Counted from the first letter of the stretch, positions 42,179 to 51,511 are shown. The stretch is 64,000 bases of DNA from Streptomyces sp. NBC_00654 (GCF_026341775.1 NZ_JAPEOB010000001.1:930001-994000); one strand, 5' to 3'. The notes: generated from the letters alone by a model not told the origin. Numbers and translations are program-made.

Positions 42179-43468
42179 ATGCCGGACTGCGGCACCTCCT
42201 TCACCTGGACGGTGAAGGCCTTCGGCCCGCGCGTCGGCTGGATGTGCGGCTGGGGTCTGGTCATCGCGACGATCATCGTCCTGTCGAACCTGGCGGGCGT
42301 CGCCACCTCGTACTTCTGGCTGCTCGCGGGCGAGATCACCGGCAGCGGGCAGGTCGCCGCCCTGGACGACAACAAGGCCGTCCACATCCTCACCTGTCTG
42401 GTCCTCATCGCCGCCGCCACCGCCATCAGCTACCGGGGTATGACCGCCACCAAGGGGGTGCAGTACGCCCTGGTCGGACTCCAGCTCGTCGTCCTCGCCC
42501 TGTTCGTGGTGATGGCCCTGCAGAAGGCGGACAGCGGAGACTTCGCCTCGTCCGTCGACTTCTCGTGGTCCTGGCTGAACCCCTTCGCCGTCCAGTCCTT
42601 CGCGGCCTTCACCGCCGGACTCTCCCTGTCCATCTTCATGTTCTGGGGCTGGGACGCGTGCCTGACCGCCAATGAGGAGACGACCGGCAGCGAGAAGACC
42701 CCCGGGCGGGCCGCGCTCATCGCGATGGTCGTCCTGGTCGGCTCCTACCTGGCCACCGGCATCGCCGCCCAGATGGCCGTCGGCTCCGGCGGCTCCGGTC
42801 TCGGCCTCGCCAACCCGGACACCTCCGACAACGTCTTCGCCGCGCTCGCCGGTCCGGTCATGGGCCCCGGCCTCGGCGTCCTGCTCTTCGTCGCGGTGCT
42901 CGCCTCGGCCGCCGCCAGCCTCCAGACCACGTTCATCCCGGTGGCCCGTACGGTCCTCGCGATGTCCTCGTACGAGGCACTGCCCGCCTCGTACGCCCGG
43001 GTCCACCCGCGCTTCAGGACCCCGGGCCGGGCGACCGTGACGGCGGGCATCGCGACCGGCGCCTTCTACACGGTGATGACCCTGGTCAGCGAGCACGTCC
43101 TGGTCGACACCATCTACGCGCTCGGCCTCATGATCTGCTTCTACTACGCGCTGACGGCCTTCGCCTGCGCCTGGTACTTCCGGGCCGAACTGACGCGATC
43201 CGCCCGCGACCTGGTCTTCAAGGGCCTCTTCCCGGTCGCCGGCGGCATCCTGCTCAGCGCCGTCTTCTGCAAGACCCTCTATGACATGTGGGACCCGGCC
43301 TACGGCTCGGGCTCCTCGGTGTTCGGCGTCGGCTCGGTGTTCGTCATCGGGGTGGGGCTGCTGCTGCTCGGCGTGGTGCTGATGACCGTGATGGGCCGCC
43401 GCAGCCCGGCGTTCTTCCGCGGCGAGGTGCTGACGAAGGAGACGCCGGCCCTGATCGTGGCGGACTGA
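42179..43468 (+). pseudogene. APC-superfamily permease lacking its first helices
   Basis: 429 residues with about ten membrane helices. The start PDCGTSFTWTVKAFGPRVGW corresponds to the region after TM2 of APC amino acid/polyamine permeases (LPDCGTTFTWATRAFGP in relatives, as I recall). The first ~75 residues, including TM1 with its conserved Gly-rich substrate loop, are absent. The preceding 60 bases after the ALDH stop do not encode them, and the ATG has a poor ribosome site. The body otherwise looks intact. Probably an inactivated transporter for the substrate of this operon. Confidence 0.7.
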
Positions 43469-43609
43469 CCGCGGAGGGGAGTGGCTGGGAAGCATCGGAC
43501 GCGGGGCCCCGGGCGGCCCTCGTTCCCGATCGCTCCCGGGCTCCGGGCAGCCGCCCCTCAGCCCTGGTTGCTCCTCGGCTCCGGTCGCTCCCGCAGCTCC
43601 GCGCGCCGC

Positions 43610-45145
43610 TCAGTCCTCATCGCCCAGGAACACCGGGTTGGTGAGGGCGGCGAGCGGACCGGGCAGCCCCGGCACGGCGACCGGGTGCCGGACCTCCGCG
43701 CGGACGTACGCCGCGTACGCGGGAGTGGTGCGCCACTCCACGGCGCCCGCTCCCGACGCGGGGAGCGCGGCCGTGAACAGCGTGCCCTGGTCGGTGACGA
43801 AGTGCGCGGTGCAGCCGGGCGTCCCGGCGACCTCCAGCCGCACGGTGACGGGGGTGTCCGCGTCGACCGGCAGCCGCTCGCCGATGCCCGCGTGCCGACC
43901 GCGCCCTCCCGAGGCGCCGAAGGAGAGGGAGACGGCGGACGATTCGGCGACGTAGGAGCGGCCGGCCCGGATGCCCGCGGTGATCGCGTCCCGGGACAGC
44001 TCCTCGGCCAGGACGACCGTCTGCGGCAGCCCCACGGTGTCGGGCTCGCGGTGGGCGTCACTGTTGCCCATGGCGGGGATCCAGGGCTTCGAGGACCGTA
44101 CCGACGCGACGAGGGCGTTGTCCCACTCGGCGAGGGAGATCTCGTCCTCCGGGGTGTAGGGCCCGTTCCACACCTCGACCGCGTCCGCCTCACCGAAGCC
44201 GAACTTCCAGTGGCAGCCGATGCAGGTGGCGTGCGGATGCGCGGGCACGACCAGGCCGCCGGCCCGGCGGACCGCCTTCGCGTAGTGGCCGAAGCGGTTG
44301 TCGCGCGCGCGGTAGCGCCAGTCGACGAAGGTCCCCGGATCGGTGCCGAGCGCGAGGACGTGACCGTTGCGGGTGGTGATCTCCTCGCCGGTGAGGATCA
44401 GCAGGTCGTCGCCCCACAGGCCGTCCCAGGCGCCGTGCGCGGATGTGGTGTTGTGCTCGCTGCTGTTGATGAAGTCGAGCCCGGCGGCCCGCGCGGCGGC
44501 GGCGATCTGGGCCGGGGTGCGCCTGCCGTCCGAGTGCACGGAGTGCAGATGGCAGTCGCCCCGGTACCAGGCCCTGCCCCGGCCCCTGGCCCGCTCGGGC
44601 GGGTACACCGGCTTCGGGGTGCTCCCGGAGGGGCCGAAGCGCAGCGTGACCGTGACCTCGTACGGGAGTCCCTCGGGGGCCACGGTGTACGGCCCCAGCG
44701 CGATGTGCCAGGTCCCGGCCCCTACCGGACCCGCGAGATAGCCGGGGGTCGCCTCGTCCGCCCGGATGAAGAAGGAGGTGCGCGCACCGCCGGACCAGCC
44801 GCGGAACCCGTGCCCTCCCAGCTCCGTACCGCGTTCGTCGAAGATGCCGATGTCGAGGGCGTTGCCCTGGGTGCCGGCCGGGACGGGTGTCCTCGTGTAC
44901 GTGTACGAGACGGCGATCTCGCGTACGCCCCGGGGGACTTCGACGGGCAGATAAACGAAGTCGGGCGACCCGGTGGGCAGGGTGCCGCGCACGGTTCTGG
45001 TCCGTTCACCGTCCGCGGTGCCGTCCCTGCCGCTGTCGGATGCCTGGGCGAAGCTCACAGGTCCCCACGTTAGGGCGGAGGCGGCCGTCCCGAGCAGGAG
45101 GCCGCGCCTGGCGATCGGGGCATTCGGGGTCTGCGATCCGGTCAT
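43610..45145 (-). CDS. Exported PHP-domain metallohydrolase (CehA/McbA type)
   Basis: 511 residues. A twin-arginine-type leader (ARRGLLLGTAASALTW) is followed by a beta-sandwich region and, from about residue 195, a PHP domain: RGDCHLHSVHSDGRRTPAQI (HxH...SDG), SSEHNTTSAHG, PAHPHATCIGCHW and GNSDAHREPD supply the metal ligands. Related proteins hydrolyse phosphoesters or carbamates outside the cell. Convergent with nothing immediate; its promoter region (45146-45349) is shared with the divergent LLM gene. Confidence 0.92.
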   Translation of the reverse strand: MTGSQTPNAPIARRGLLLGTAASALTWGPVSFAQASDSGRDGTADGERTRTVRGTLPTGSPDFVYLPVEVPRGVREIAVSYTYTRTPVPAGTQGNALDIGIFDERGTELGGHGFRGWSGGARTSFFIRADEATPGYLAGPVGAGTWHIALGPYTVAPEGLPYEVTVTLRFGPSGSTPKPVYPPERARGRGRAWYRGDCHLHSVHSDGRRTPAQIAAAARAAGLDFINSSEHNTTSAHGAWDGLWGDDLLILTGEEITTRNGHVLALGTDPGTFVDWRYRARDNRFGHYAKAVRRAGGLVVPAHPHATCIGCHWKFGFGEADAVEVWNGPYTPEDEISLAEWDNALVASVRSSKPWIPAMGNSDAHREPDTVGLPQTVVLAEELSRDAITAGIRAGRSYVAESSAVSLSFGASGGRGRHAGIGERLPVDADTPVTVRLEVAGTPGCTAHFVTDQGTLFTAALPASGAGAVEWRTTPAYAAYVRAEVRHPVAVPGLPGPLAALTNPVFLGDED

Positions 45146-45349
45146 ACGAGGGCTCCCCTGGGTCGGGCGGGACACGGGCGACGTACTCGGACTCTCGTAT
45201 TGGGCCGTGAACTCCACACGAACGGAAGGGGAGTTGCGGCCAAGGTGCTGAGGAGGGCGCGGGGGCGCGGCATCCCGCGCGATACTCGGCTTTCGACGTC
45301 GTACCGCATACGTTGGGGCCGTCAGCGGACGACGACGGAGGTGTTCTCG

Positions 45350-46195
45350 ATGCGGATCGCCACAACGATCTTCCTCACCGATGAGACGGTCACGCCGGTC
45401 AGGCTCGCACGCGAGCTGGAGCAGCGGGGATTCGCCGGGCTGTATCTGCCCGAGCACACCCATATCCCGGTGAGCCGGGAGACCCCGTACCCGGCGGGCG
45501 GGGAGCTGCCCCCGGAGTACGGCCGCACCCTGGATCCCTTCGTCGCCCTCGGCCAGGCCGCCGCCGTGACCGAACGCCTGACGCTCGGCACGGGCATCAC
45601 CCTGGTCGCCCAGCACGACCCGATCGGCCTGGCGAAGCAGATCGCCACGCTCGACCACCTCTCCGGCGGCCGGTTCACGCTCGGCGTCGGCTTCGGCTGG
45701 AACGTGGAGGAAGCCGCGGACCACGGGGTCGACTGGTCGACGCGGCGGGCGCTGGGGCGCGACCGGATGGCGCTGATGCGGGCCCTGTGGGCGGACGAGC
45801 CGACGGCGTACGAGGGCGAGTTCGGCTCGGTCCGGGCGAGCTGGGCGTACCCGAAGCCGGCCCAGGACCCGCGCGGCCCGGTCAACGGCCCCCGCACCCT
45901 GATCGGCGGCGCGGCGGGCCCGAAGCTGTTCGCCCAGATCGCGGAGTACGCGGACGGCTGGCTCCCGATCGGCGGGCGCGGCCTGACGGAGTCCGTACCG
46001 AAGCTCCGGGAGGCCTGGGACGCCGCGGGCCGCGACCCGAAGCACCTCCAGGTGGTCCCGTACGCGGTCCTGCCGAGCCCGGGCAAGCTGGCCCACTACG
46101 CGGAGCTGGGCATCGAGGAGGTCGTCCTCCAACTCCCCCCGGCGGGCGAGCCGGAGGTGCTGCGGGTGCTGGACGCGTACGCGGCGTATCTCTAG
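45350..46195 (+). CDS. LLM-class F420-dependent oxidoreductase
   Basis: 281 residues. Short LLM form: MRIATTIFLTDETVTPVRLA start, PEHTHIPVSRETPYP, LGTGITLVAQHDPIGLAKQI, TLDHLSGGRFTLGVGFGWNVEE and PRTLIGGAAGPKLFAQIAEY. The VGFGWNVEE loop is typical of predicted F420-dependent members. ATG 45350 follows ACGGAGGTG. Third LLM gene in the window and not next to the other two; it diverges from the PHP hydrolase gene. Substrate unknown. Confidence 0.9.
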   Translation: MRIATTIFLTDETVTPVRLARELEQRGFAGLYLPEHTHIPVSRETPYPAGGELPPEYGRTLDPFVALGQAAAVTERLTLGTGITLVAQHDPIGLAKQIATLDHLSGGRFTLGVGFGWNVEEAADHGVDWSTRRALGRDRMALMRALWADEPTAYEGEFGSVRASWAYPKPAQDPRGPVNGPRTLIGGAAGPKLFAQIAEYADGWLPIGGRGLTESVPKLREAWDAAGRDPKHLQVVPYAVLPSPGKLAHYAELGIEEVVLQLPPAGEPEVLRVLDAYAAYL

Positions 46196-46212
46196 GTGCG
46201 AGGGGGCCGTCC

Positions 46213-46374
46213 ATGGTGGTGTGGGGCAAGGAGTTCCGGGGTGGGGAATGGATCGCCTCGCTCGCCGTAACCGGCTTCGGGGCAGCGCCCGAGGCTGCGG
46301 CGTGCACGTCTGCGGAGTCGGACTTCAATGGTGACGGACTGCGCGACACCGTGATCGGCTCCCGATTTTACTGA
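46213..46374 (+). pseudogene. Fragment of an FG-GAP/VCBS-repeat protein
   Basis: The frame reads AACTSAESDFNGDGLRDTVI before a stop at 46372-46374. DFNGDGxxD is the calcium-binding core of FG-GAP repeats. Only one unit remains, so this is either a remnant or a chance match; no signal peptide or further units are present. Confidence 0.4.
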
Positions 46375-46410
46375 AGGGGACGGAACTCCAGTGGTGTAGT
46401 ACCGCCTCTC

Positions 46411-46760
46411 CTACGGCATCTGGTCGACCATGTCGTCACAGTCGTCACAGTCGTCGATGCCGTCGGGGTCGTCGTAGACCGGTGTGGGCAGCCGGGCGCC
46501 CCGGCTCACCGCGATCCGGTGCACGTTGCCGAGAGCCTCGGTCAACTGGGCGACCAGCAGGTGAAGTTCGCCCGGTGTCCAGGACCGTCCCGCGAGGATC
46601 TGATGCGCTTCCCCGGCGAGTTCGTCGGCCAGGCCGAGCTGAGCCGCCTCCACGGTGTCGGCAAGGCGTGACACAGGTCCGGCACCGTCTCCCGCGAGGT
46701 AGCAGGGCTTTCCCCCGGTCCCACCCACGGCAGCAGGCGCACCGTATCCGTCAGGTTCAC
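46411..46760 (-). pseudogene. Frameshifted DUF6415-like gene
   Basis: From GTG 46760 the frame reads VNLTDTVRLLPWVGPG and then breaks in a G run (about 46710-46716); one base inserted restores GGKPCYLAGDGAGPVSRLAD, VEAAQLGLADELAGEAHQIL and LTEALGNVHRIAVSRGARLP to a stop at 46411. This matches the layout of the Streptomyces DUF6415 family (natural-product-associated, function unknown). The loss of one G could be a real mutation or a sequencing error in the homopolymer. Its start overlaps the stop of the small ORF upstream (GTGA). Confidence 0.65.
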
Positions 46761-46879
46761 GCCGTCACTCCCGCCCTGTCTGTGGAGAGGGGCGAGTGGT
46801 CGGCGCTCCGGAGGCTGCCTGGAACAGGCCTGTGAATCCGTAGCAACGACTCGAAGGGGTGGGCGATACGGTGCGGCAT
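46757..46879 (-). CDS. Small coupled ORF (MPHRIAHPFE family)
   Basis: 40 residues beginning MPHRIAHPFESLLR, which I recognise as the start of a small Streptomyces protein family; here the usual C-terminal part is replaced, so it may be shortened. GGAG stands seven bases before the ATG at 46879. Its stop overlaps the GTG of the next gene. It follows the XRE-TPR regulator gene by 137 bases, with a strong dyad (46977-46998) between. Confidence 0.5.
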   Translation of the reverse strand: MPHRIAHPFESLLRIHRPVPGSLRSADHSPLSTDRAGVTA

Positions 46880-46976
46880 GTTGACGCTCCAATCGGCGTT
46901 GGCCACGCCCCCGGACCGTTCGCCCGGTCGCGGGGGTACTGACGGAAGGCCAGCCTGCCGACCGGCAACGCAGGGC

Positions 46977-46998
46977 AGTTGCACCGGACAGTGCAACT
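46977..46998. promoter_or_regulatory. Dyad between XRE-TPR gene and the small ORFs
   Basis: Perfect 8-base arms AGTTGCAC and GTGCAACT around CGGACA. It lies ~20 bases after the regulator's stop and ~100 bases before the small ORF start, where an operator for the upstream regulator would be expected. Confidence 0.5.
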
Positions 46999-47016
46999 TC
47001 GCGGTCTCGCGACGCG

Positions 47017-48213
47017 CTATATCCCGACCCACTCCGCGTACTGCGCCAGTGAACCGTTCCGTGTCCGTTCGCGTCGCTTGAGTGCCAGCACGGTCTCCCG
47101 GACGGTCGGGTGGTAGCGCGTCTGCTGCGGGGCGGTTCGCCGGGCCCGTTGCAGGCAGTCCAGAGCCTGTTCCGAGTGCCCCGTCCAGGCGTGGGCCCGG
47201 CCGAGATCCATCCAGTGGTGTCCGGCCCGCGAACGGGTCCAGCCGCGCGGAATCCTTACCTTCTCGGCGAGTTCGACGGCAAGGCCGAACTCGTCCATCT
47301 CCGAGGCGATGGCCACGGCGTGGACCCCGACGTTCACCGGCCCCCAGGTCACGCCGAAGTCGGGCAGCTCACCGGTCCTGCGGGCGATGACGCGGGCCTC
47401 GGCCAGCCGGGTGTCCGCGTGCTCGCGGTCCTTCATCCGCCCCGCGATCACCGCGACCCGCAGATGCATCACACCGCGCATGGCCTCGATCCCCGCCGGG
47501 CGGCGTACGTCCTGGCCGTCGAGATCCCGTAGCGCCCGGTCGATCACTCGTACACCGATGTCGTACCGGCCGGACGACATGGTTGTCTGTGCGCGCAGGT
47601 AGGCGTGCATGGCCGCCAGGCCCGGCTCATCAGCACGCGGTGCCGCCCAGGCCAACCGGTCCAGTGCCACCGTGGCGAGGTCGATGTAGCCGAAGTTCCA
47701 CGCCACGGTGAACACACAGCGGAAGGCGCCGGCCAGACACTCGTACGCCTGCCGTTGTTCTTCCCCAGTGGTTGCGTGAGCGGCCTGTACCGACTCGTCG
47801 ATCAAGGCGGGAAGGCCGCGCACCATGTCGGTGTACTGGGCCTGGCGCCGCTGCGTGAGGGCCTGCTGGACATCGGCGCGGATGAGAGCGGCCGGACGCG
47901 GCGGCGCCTCCCAGTCCAGGGCGACATCCCAGTTCTCCAACCCCTCACGGATCGGCTGTATCAACGCGTCCATCCGGTCACGGCGCAGCTCCTCCGCGTA
48001 CGGCTGCCCCAGCAGATCGGAGGCGGAGACCCCCAGCGCGCGGGCGCAGGCGGCGACGAGCGCCGGGGAAGCGGGCTTCTGTCCGCACTCGGCCTTCGAC
48101 AACAGCGACTTGGAGATACTGGCGCGCATGGCCAGGCCCTGCTGTGTCAGGCCGCGCTGCTTGCGGATGCGGGCGATCCGGGCGCCGGTGTGCTCCTCGG
48201 TGCTCTGCGGCAC
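47017..48213 (-). CDS. XRE-family regulator with TPR domain
   Basis: 398 residues. N-terminal XRE HTH (about 10-65: IARIRKQRGLTQQGLAMRAS, ISKSLLSKAECGQKPASPAL) followed by ~300 helical residues that read as TPR repeats (AHAWTGHSEQALDCLQRA is a typical unit). In Streptomyces such proteins often sense peptides and sit beside small ORF families like the MPHRIAHPFE/DUF6415 pair downstream, so this three-gene set may be one module. ATG 48213 with weak upstream site. Confidence 0.93.
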   Translation of the reverse strand: MPQSTEEHTGARIARIRKQRGLTQQGLAMRASISKSLLSKAECGQKPASPALVAACARALGVSASDLLGQPYAEELRRDRMDALIQPIREGLENWDVALDWEAPPRPAALIRADVQQALTQRRQAQYTDMVRGLPALIDESVQAAHATTGEEQRQAYECLAGAFRCVFTVAWNFGYIDLATVALDRLAWAAPRADEPGLAAMHAYLRAQTTMSSGRYDIGVRVIDRALRDLDGQDVRRPAGIEAMRGVMHLRVAVIAGRMKDREHADTRLAEARVIARRTGELPDFGVTWGPVNVGVHAVAIASEMDEFGLAVELAEKVRIPRGWTRSRAGHHWMDLGRAHAWTGHSEQALDCLQRARRTAPQQTRYHPTVRETVLALKRRERTRNGSLAQYAEWVGI

Positions 48214-48343
48214 GATGAACTCCGTTCTGCGGCAACACTTCAGACGGTACCGCCTGAGGGGAGGCGCCCGATCGGACGAACCGTCGACCCCGGCCGGGCG
48301 CTCCGTCGCCCGCCGGGGCGCTGGACCGGACGTCCGGGGCGCG

Positions 48344-48928
48344 TCACCGAGGCTCCGGCGCGCCGCTCGTCATCCGGCGCGCCAGTTCCACCACATGGGC
48401 GCGGGTCGTCGGGGCATCCGCTTCCGGGCCCAGGATCAGGCGGGTGAGCTGGGGGAAGGCGGAGGGGAGCACCGCGATGCCCAGGAGGGCCAGGAAGGTG
48501 TGTGCGGTCCGCGGGTCGGCGGGGGCGTTCAGGGTGGTGGCGAGCGTGGTGATCATGTCCCCGTAGCGGGCGCCGCGTTGCTCCTCGGCGGGGAGGGCGC
48601 CCGTGCCGTAGTGCAGGGCCTCCCACATCATCAGGCGGAGCATGTGCGGGTGCTGCTGGTGGAGGTCGTAGATCCGGCCCGCGTACTCGGCGGGGTCGCC
48701 GGTGGGCGGGCCCAGGAGTGCGGCGTGTTCGGCGAGGGCCTCGGCGACGACCGCCGCGAAGAGCTTCTCCTTGCTGCCGAAGTAACCGTAGATGCGTTCC
48801 TTGTTGGCGCCCGCCTGTTCGGCGATCCGGTCGACGCGCGCGCCGCCCATCCCGTGGGCGGCGAATTCTTTCCTGGCCGCGGCCAAAAGGCGGGCGCGGG
48901 TTCCTACTGATTCGGCGTGCTGCGACAT
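48344..48928 (-). CDS. TetR-family transcriptional regulator
   Basis: 194 residues. HTH RARLLAAARKEFAAHGMGGA, RVDRIAEQAGANKERIYGYF; C-terminal helices with HPHMLRLMMWEALHYG. Divergent from the ketosynthase gene with 86 bases between the starts; a 26-bp dyad (48943-48968) in that gap is very probably its operator. It therefore likely represses the ketosynthase and itself. Effector unknown. Confidence 0.93.
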   Translation of the reverse strand: MSQHAESVGTRARLLAAARKEFAAHGMGGARVDRIAEQAGANKERIYGYFGSKEKLFAAVVAEALAEHAALLGPPTGDPAEYAGRIYDLHQQHPHMLRLMMWEALHYGTGALPAEEQRGARYGDMITTLATTLNAPADPRTAHTFLALLGIAVLPSAFPQLTRLILGPEADAPTTRAHVVELARRMTSGAPEPR

Positions 48929-48942
48929 GGCACAACTCTACA

Positions 48943-48968
48943 TAGCCAACCATCCGGTTGGTTGGCTA
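48943..48968. promoter_or_regulatory. Dyad operator between TetR and ketosynthase genes
   Basis: Arms TAGCCAACCA (48943-48952) and TGGTTGGCTA (48959-48968) are perfect complements around TCCGGT. It lies 15 bases upstream of the TetR start and about 50 bases upstream of the ketosynthase start. Confidence 0.75.
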
Positions 48969-49014
48969 GCGTGCCGGTCAAGGATCGGGCCGTCGAACAA
49001 GGTGGAGGTGCGCT

Positions 49015-50247
49015 GTGCCGAGAGGCGACGCGGGGGCATGGGTGACCGGACTCGGGGCGACCACGCCGCTGGGCGGGGACCTCGCCACGACGTGGGCGGC
49101 GATGCTGGCCGGGAAGAGCGGGGCAGCGGTCCTGGACGAGGAGTGGGCCGCCGGGCTGCCCGTCCGGCTGGCGGCACCGATGCGGGTGGACCCGGCCGGC
49201 GCCATGAGGCGGACCGAGGCCCGGCGGCTGGACCGGTGCGAACAGGCGGCCCTGGTGAGCGCCCGCGAGGCCTGGGCGGACGCGGCGCCGACCGGTGTCG
49301 ACCCGGAACGGGTGGCCGTCGTCATCGGTACGGGGGTGGGCGGCGTGCTCTCCCTGCTCGGGCAGGACGACATCCTGGAGGCGTCCGGGCCGCGCAAGGT
49401 GTCCCCGCACACCGTGCCGATGCTGATGGCCAACGGCCCGGCCGCCTGGGTGAGCATCGACCTGGGCGCCCGGGGCGGCGCCCACACCCCGGTGAGCGCC
49501 TGCGCCTCGGGGGCGGAAGCCCTCGCGTACGGGCTCGACCTCATCCGGCTCGGCCGGGCCGACGTGGTCGTGGCCGGAGGGGCCGAGGCGTGTCTGCACG
49601 CGCTTCCGCTGGCGGGGTTCGCACAGATGCGGGCGCTGTCGACGGTGAACGGCGACCCGGACCGCGCCTCCCGCCCCTTCGACGCGGACCGCGACGGCTT
49701 CGTCCTCGGGGAGGGCGCCGCCGTACTGGTCCTGGAGCGCGCGGAGTTCGCCCGTGCCCGTGGCGCACGGCCCCACGGTGTCCTCGCCGGGGCGGCCGTC
49801 ACCTCCAGCGCCGGGCACATCACCGCCTCCGACCCGGCCGGGCAGGTACGGGCCATGCGAGGGGCCTGGGAATCGGCGGGCCTGCGACCCACGGACATCG
49901 GTCTCGTCCACGCGCATGCCACCTCCACTCCACAGGGCGACCTCGCGGAGGCGGACGCTCTGACCGAGGCCCTGGGGGTACGTGCCCCGGCGGTCACCGC
50001 CACCAAGTCGATGACCGGCCATCTCCTCGGCGCCTCGGGCGCGTTGGGTGCCATCGTCACCGTACTCGCACTGCGCGACGGGATCGTGCCCGCCGTCCGG
50101 AACCTCGACACGCCCGACCCGGCGATCGGTACGGGCCTCGACCTCGTCACGGGTCCGCCCCGCCGGGGTACCTGGACCGCCGGGCTCGCCAACTCCTTCG
50201 GCTTCGGCGGCCACAACGTCTCACTGGCCTTCACCGCCGCACCCTGA
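49015..50247 (+). CDS. Beta-ketoacyl synthase (FabF/KAS II type)
   Basis: 410 residues. Catalytic triad in order: Cys in VSACASGAEA, His in HAHATSTPQGD and His in KSMTGHLLGASG; glycine-rich end NSFGFGGHNVSLAF. GTG 49015 follows GGAGGTG. It condenses acyl chains with malonyl-ACP. No ACP, KR or AT is adjacent, so this is an orphan synthase controlled by its own TetR, probably a specialised fatty acid or polyketide starter function. Confidence 0.92.
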   Translation: MPRGDAGAWVTGLGATTPLGGDLATTWAAMLAGKSGAAVLDEEWAAGLPVRLAAPMRVDPAGAMRRTEARRLDRCEQAALVSAREAWADAAPTGVDPERVAVVIGTGVGGVLSLLGQDDILEASGPRKVSPHTVPMLMANGPAAWVSIDLGARGGAHTPVSACASGAEALAYGLDLIRLGRADVVVAGGAEACLHALPLAGFAQMRALSTVNGDPDRASRPFDADRDGFVLGEGAAVLVLERAEFARARGARPHGVLAGAAVTSSAGHITASDPAGQVRAMRGAWESAGLRPTDIGLVHAHATSTPQGDLAEADALTEALGVRAPAVTATKSMTGHLLGASGALGAIVTVLALRDGIVPAVRNLDTPDPAIGTGLDLVTGPPRRGTWTAGLANSFGFGGHNVSLAFTAAP

Positions 50248-50261
50248 CCGGGCGGACACGC

Positions 50262-50322
50262 GCCGAACCCGACCGCGTACCGCCCCGGGACCTGCCGAAC
50301 CCGACCGCGTACCGCCGGGACC
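50262..50322. repeat. Imperfect 32-bp tandem duplication
   Basis: GCCGAACCCGACCGCGTACC begins both units (50262, 50294); the second lacks a few bases near its end. It fills the gap between convergent genes. Confidence 0.85.
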
Positions 50323-50327
50323 TGCTG

Positions 50328-51452
50328 TCACCCCCGGCCGCCCCGCAGCCGTTCCAGCAGGTCGTCCTCCGCCCGGTCCGCCACCGGGTCCTCCCAGAAC
50401 CTCACCGGTACGCCCCTGATGTGGCGGCCCTGCGGGTCCAGGATCCGGCCCGCCAGTTTCAGCGGCCAGAGGGTCACCGCCCGGTCCGCGAACGTGAGTT
50501 CGGGGAATCGGGTGCCGAGGCGGGTCTCGAAGGCGGCGATGTCGTGTGCCGAGCGCAGCCAGACCGTGAGCAGCAGGTTGTACGGGCCGGAGAGCGACGC
50601 GCACAGGCGGGTCTCGCGCATGCCGATCAGCTGCGAGGCGATCCGGGACGCCTCGCCGGGCGGTGCGATGCCCCACATCGTCACGGAGACCGGCCAGCCG
50701 GAGAGGTAGCGGGCCACCTCGCAGCGGTAGACCAGGGCGTCCGTCCGGTGCATACGGTCCAGGCGGCGCCGGACCGTGGTGGCGCTGACCCCCGTACGTT
50801 CCGCGAGGCGGGCGGCCGACTGCCGGCAGTCCTCGCTCAGGAGCAGGCAGAGCCGGCTGTCCAGCTCGTCCGGGGACCGCAGGCCGATCCGGGGCGCGGA
50901 GTGCGGCCGGTCCCTCGTGAGCGTGTCGCGGCCGTCCGGGTCCAGCCGGTCCAGCCGCCAGCGGCTGCCCTCCGCGTGGACGGCCGTGGCGATCTGTGAA
51001 CGGGTGGCGGCGACACCGGGCAGGGTGTCGAGGCGGAAGCCGACGTACCGGGCGAGGGCGGACTGGTCGGGGAAGACGGCCGTCAGGACCAGGTCGCGGG
51101 AGCCGGTGACATGCTCGACGGTGATCAGGTGCGGGTCGTCCGCGATCTCCACCGCCACGTCGTGCAGCCCGCCCGTCGCACAGTCCACCTCGATGAACGC
51201 GATGATCGGCTCCGTCGGGCCCGCCGCCACCGTGTAGCAGCTCAGCCAGGCGTGACCGGCCTCGGTGAGGCGGTGCCAGCGGCGGGCCGCCGTCGAGGCG
51301 TCCACCCCGAGCGCCTTGCCGATCTGCGCCCACTCGGCCCTCGGGGAGGTCTGGAGCGCGGTGATCAGGAGATGGTCCAGCTCGTCGAGCGTGGGGGTCC
51401 CGGCCGCTCCGGCGGTACCTGCGGCGGCGGATTCGGGCGGCGGCGAGGTCAT
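50328..51452 (-). CDS. Two-domain Lrp/AsnC-type regulator
   Basis: 374 residues with two HTH units: LDELDHLLITALQTSPRAEW, AQIGKALGVDASTAARRWHR near the start and a second winged helix at about residues 195-245 (SEDCRQSAARLAERTGVSAT, TVRRRLDRM). RAM-type ligand domains follow each half. Duplicated Lrp proteins are common in Streptomyces. ATG 51452 follows AGGAAAGCACC with suitable spacing. It diverges from the M20 amidohydrolase gene (frameshifted) with only 60 bases between, a typical Lrp-target arrangement. Confidence 0.92.
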   Translation of the reverse strand: MTSPPPESAAAGTAGAAGTPTLDELDHLLITALQTSPRAEWAQIGKALGVDASTAARRWHRLTEAGHAWLSCYTVAAGPTEPIIAFIEVDCATGGLHDVAVEIADDPHLITVEHVTGSRDLVLTAVFPDQSALARYVGFRLDTLPGVAATRSQIATAVHAEGSRWRLDRLDPDGRDTLTRDRPHSAPRIGLRSPDELDSRLCLLLSEDCRQSAARLAERTGVSATTVRRRLDRMHRTDALVYRCEVARYLSGWPVSVTMWGIAPPGEASRIASQLIGMRETRLCASLSGPYNLLLTVWLRSAHDIAAFETRLGTRFPELTFADRAVTLWPLKLAGRILDPQGRHIRGVPVRFWEDPVADRAEDDLLERLRGGRG

Positions 51453-51511
51453 GTGCGGTGCTTTCCTGCGGACGATCATGGTTGAAGTGGGTCACTCGGC
51501 ACCATACGGCC

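Noticed and set aside
37194..43495. Very long minus-strand reading frames (over 1000 codons) opposite the LLM/amidohydrolase/ALDH/permease genes
   Set aside because: They are mirror frames of real GC-rich genes: no ribosome site, amino acid content dominated by Arg/Gly/Ala/Asp, and the plus-strand genes have clear domains.
46213..46374. FG-GAP fragment as a real small gene
   Set aside because: No ribosome site before ATG 46213 and only one repeat unit; kept as a low-confidence remnant.
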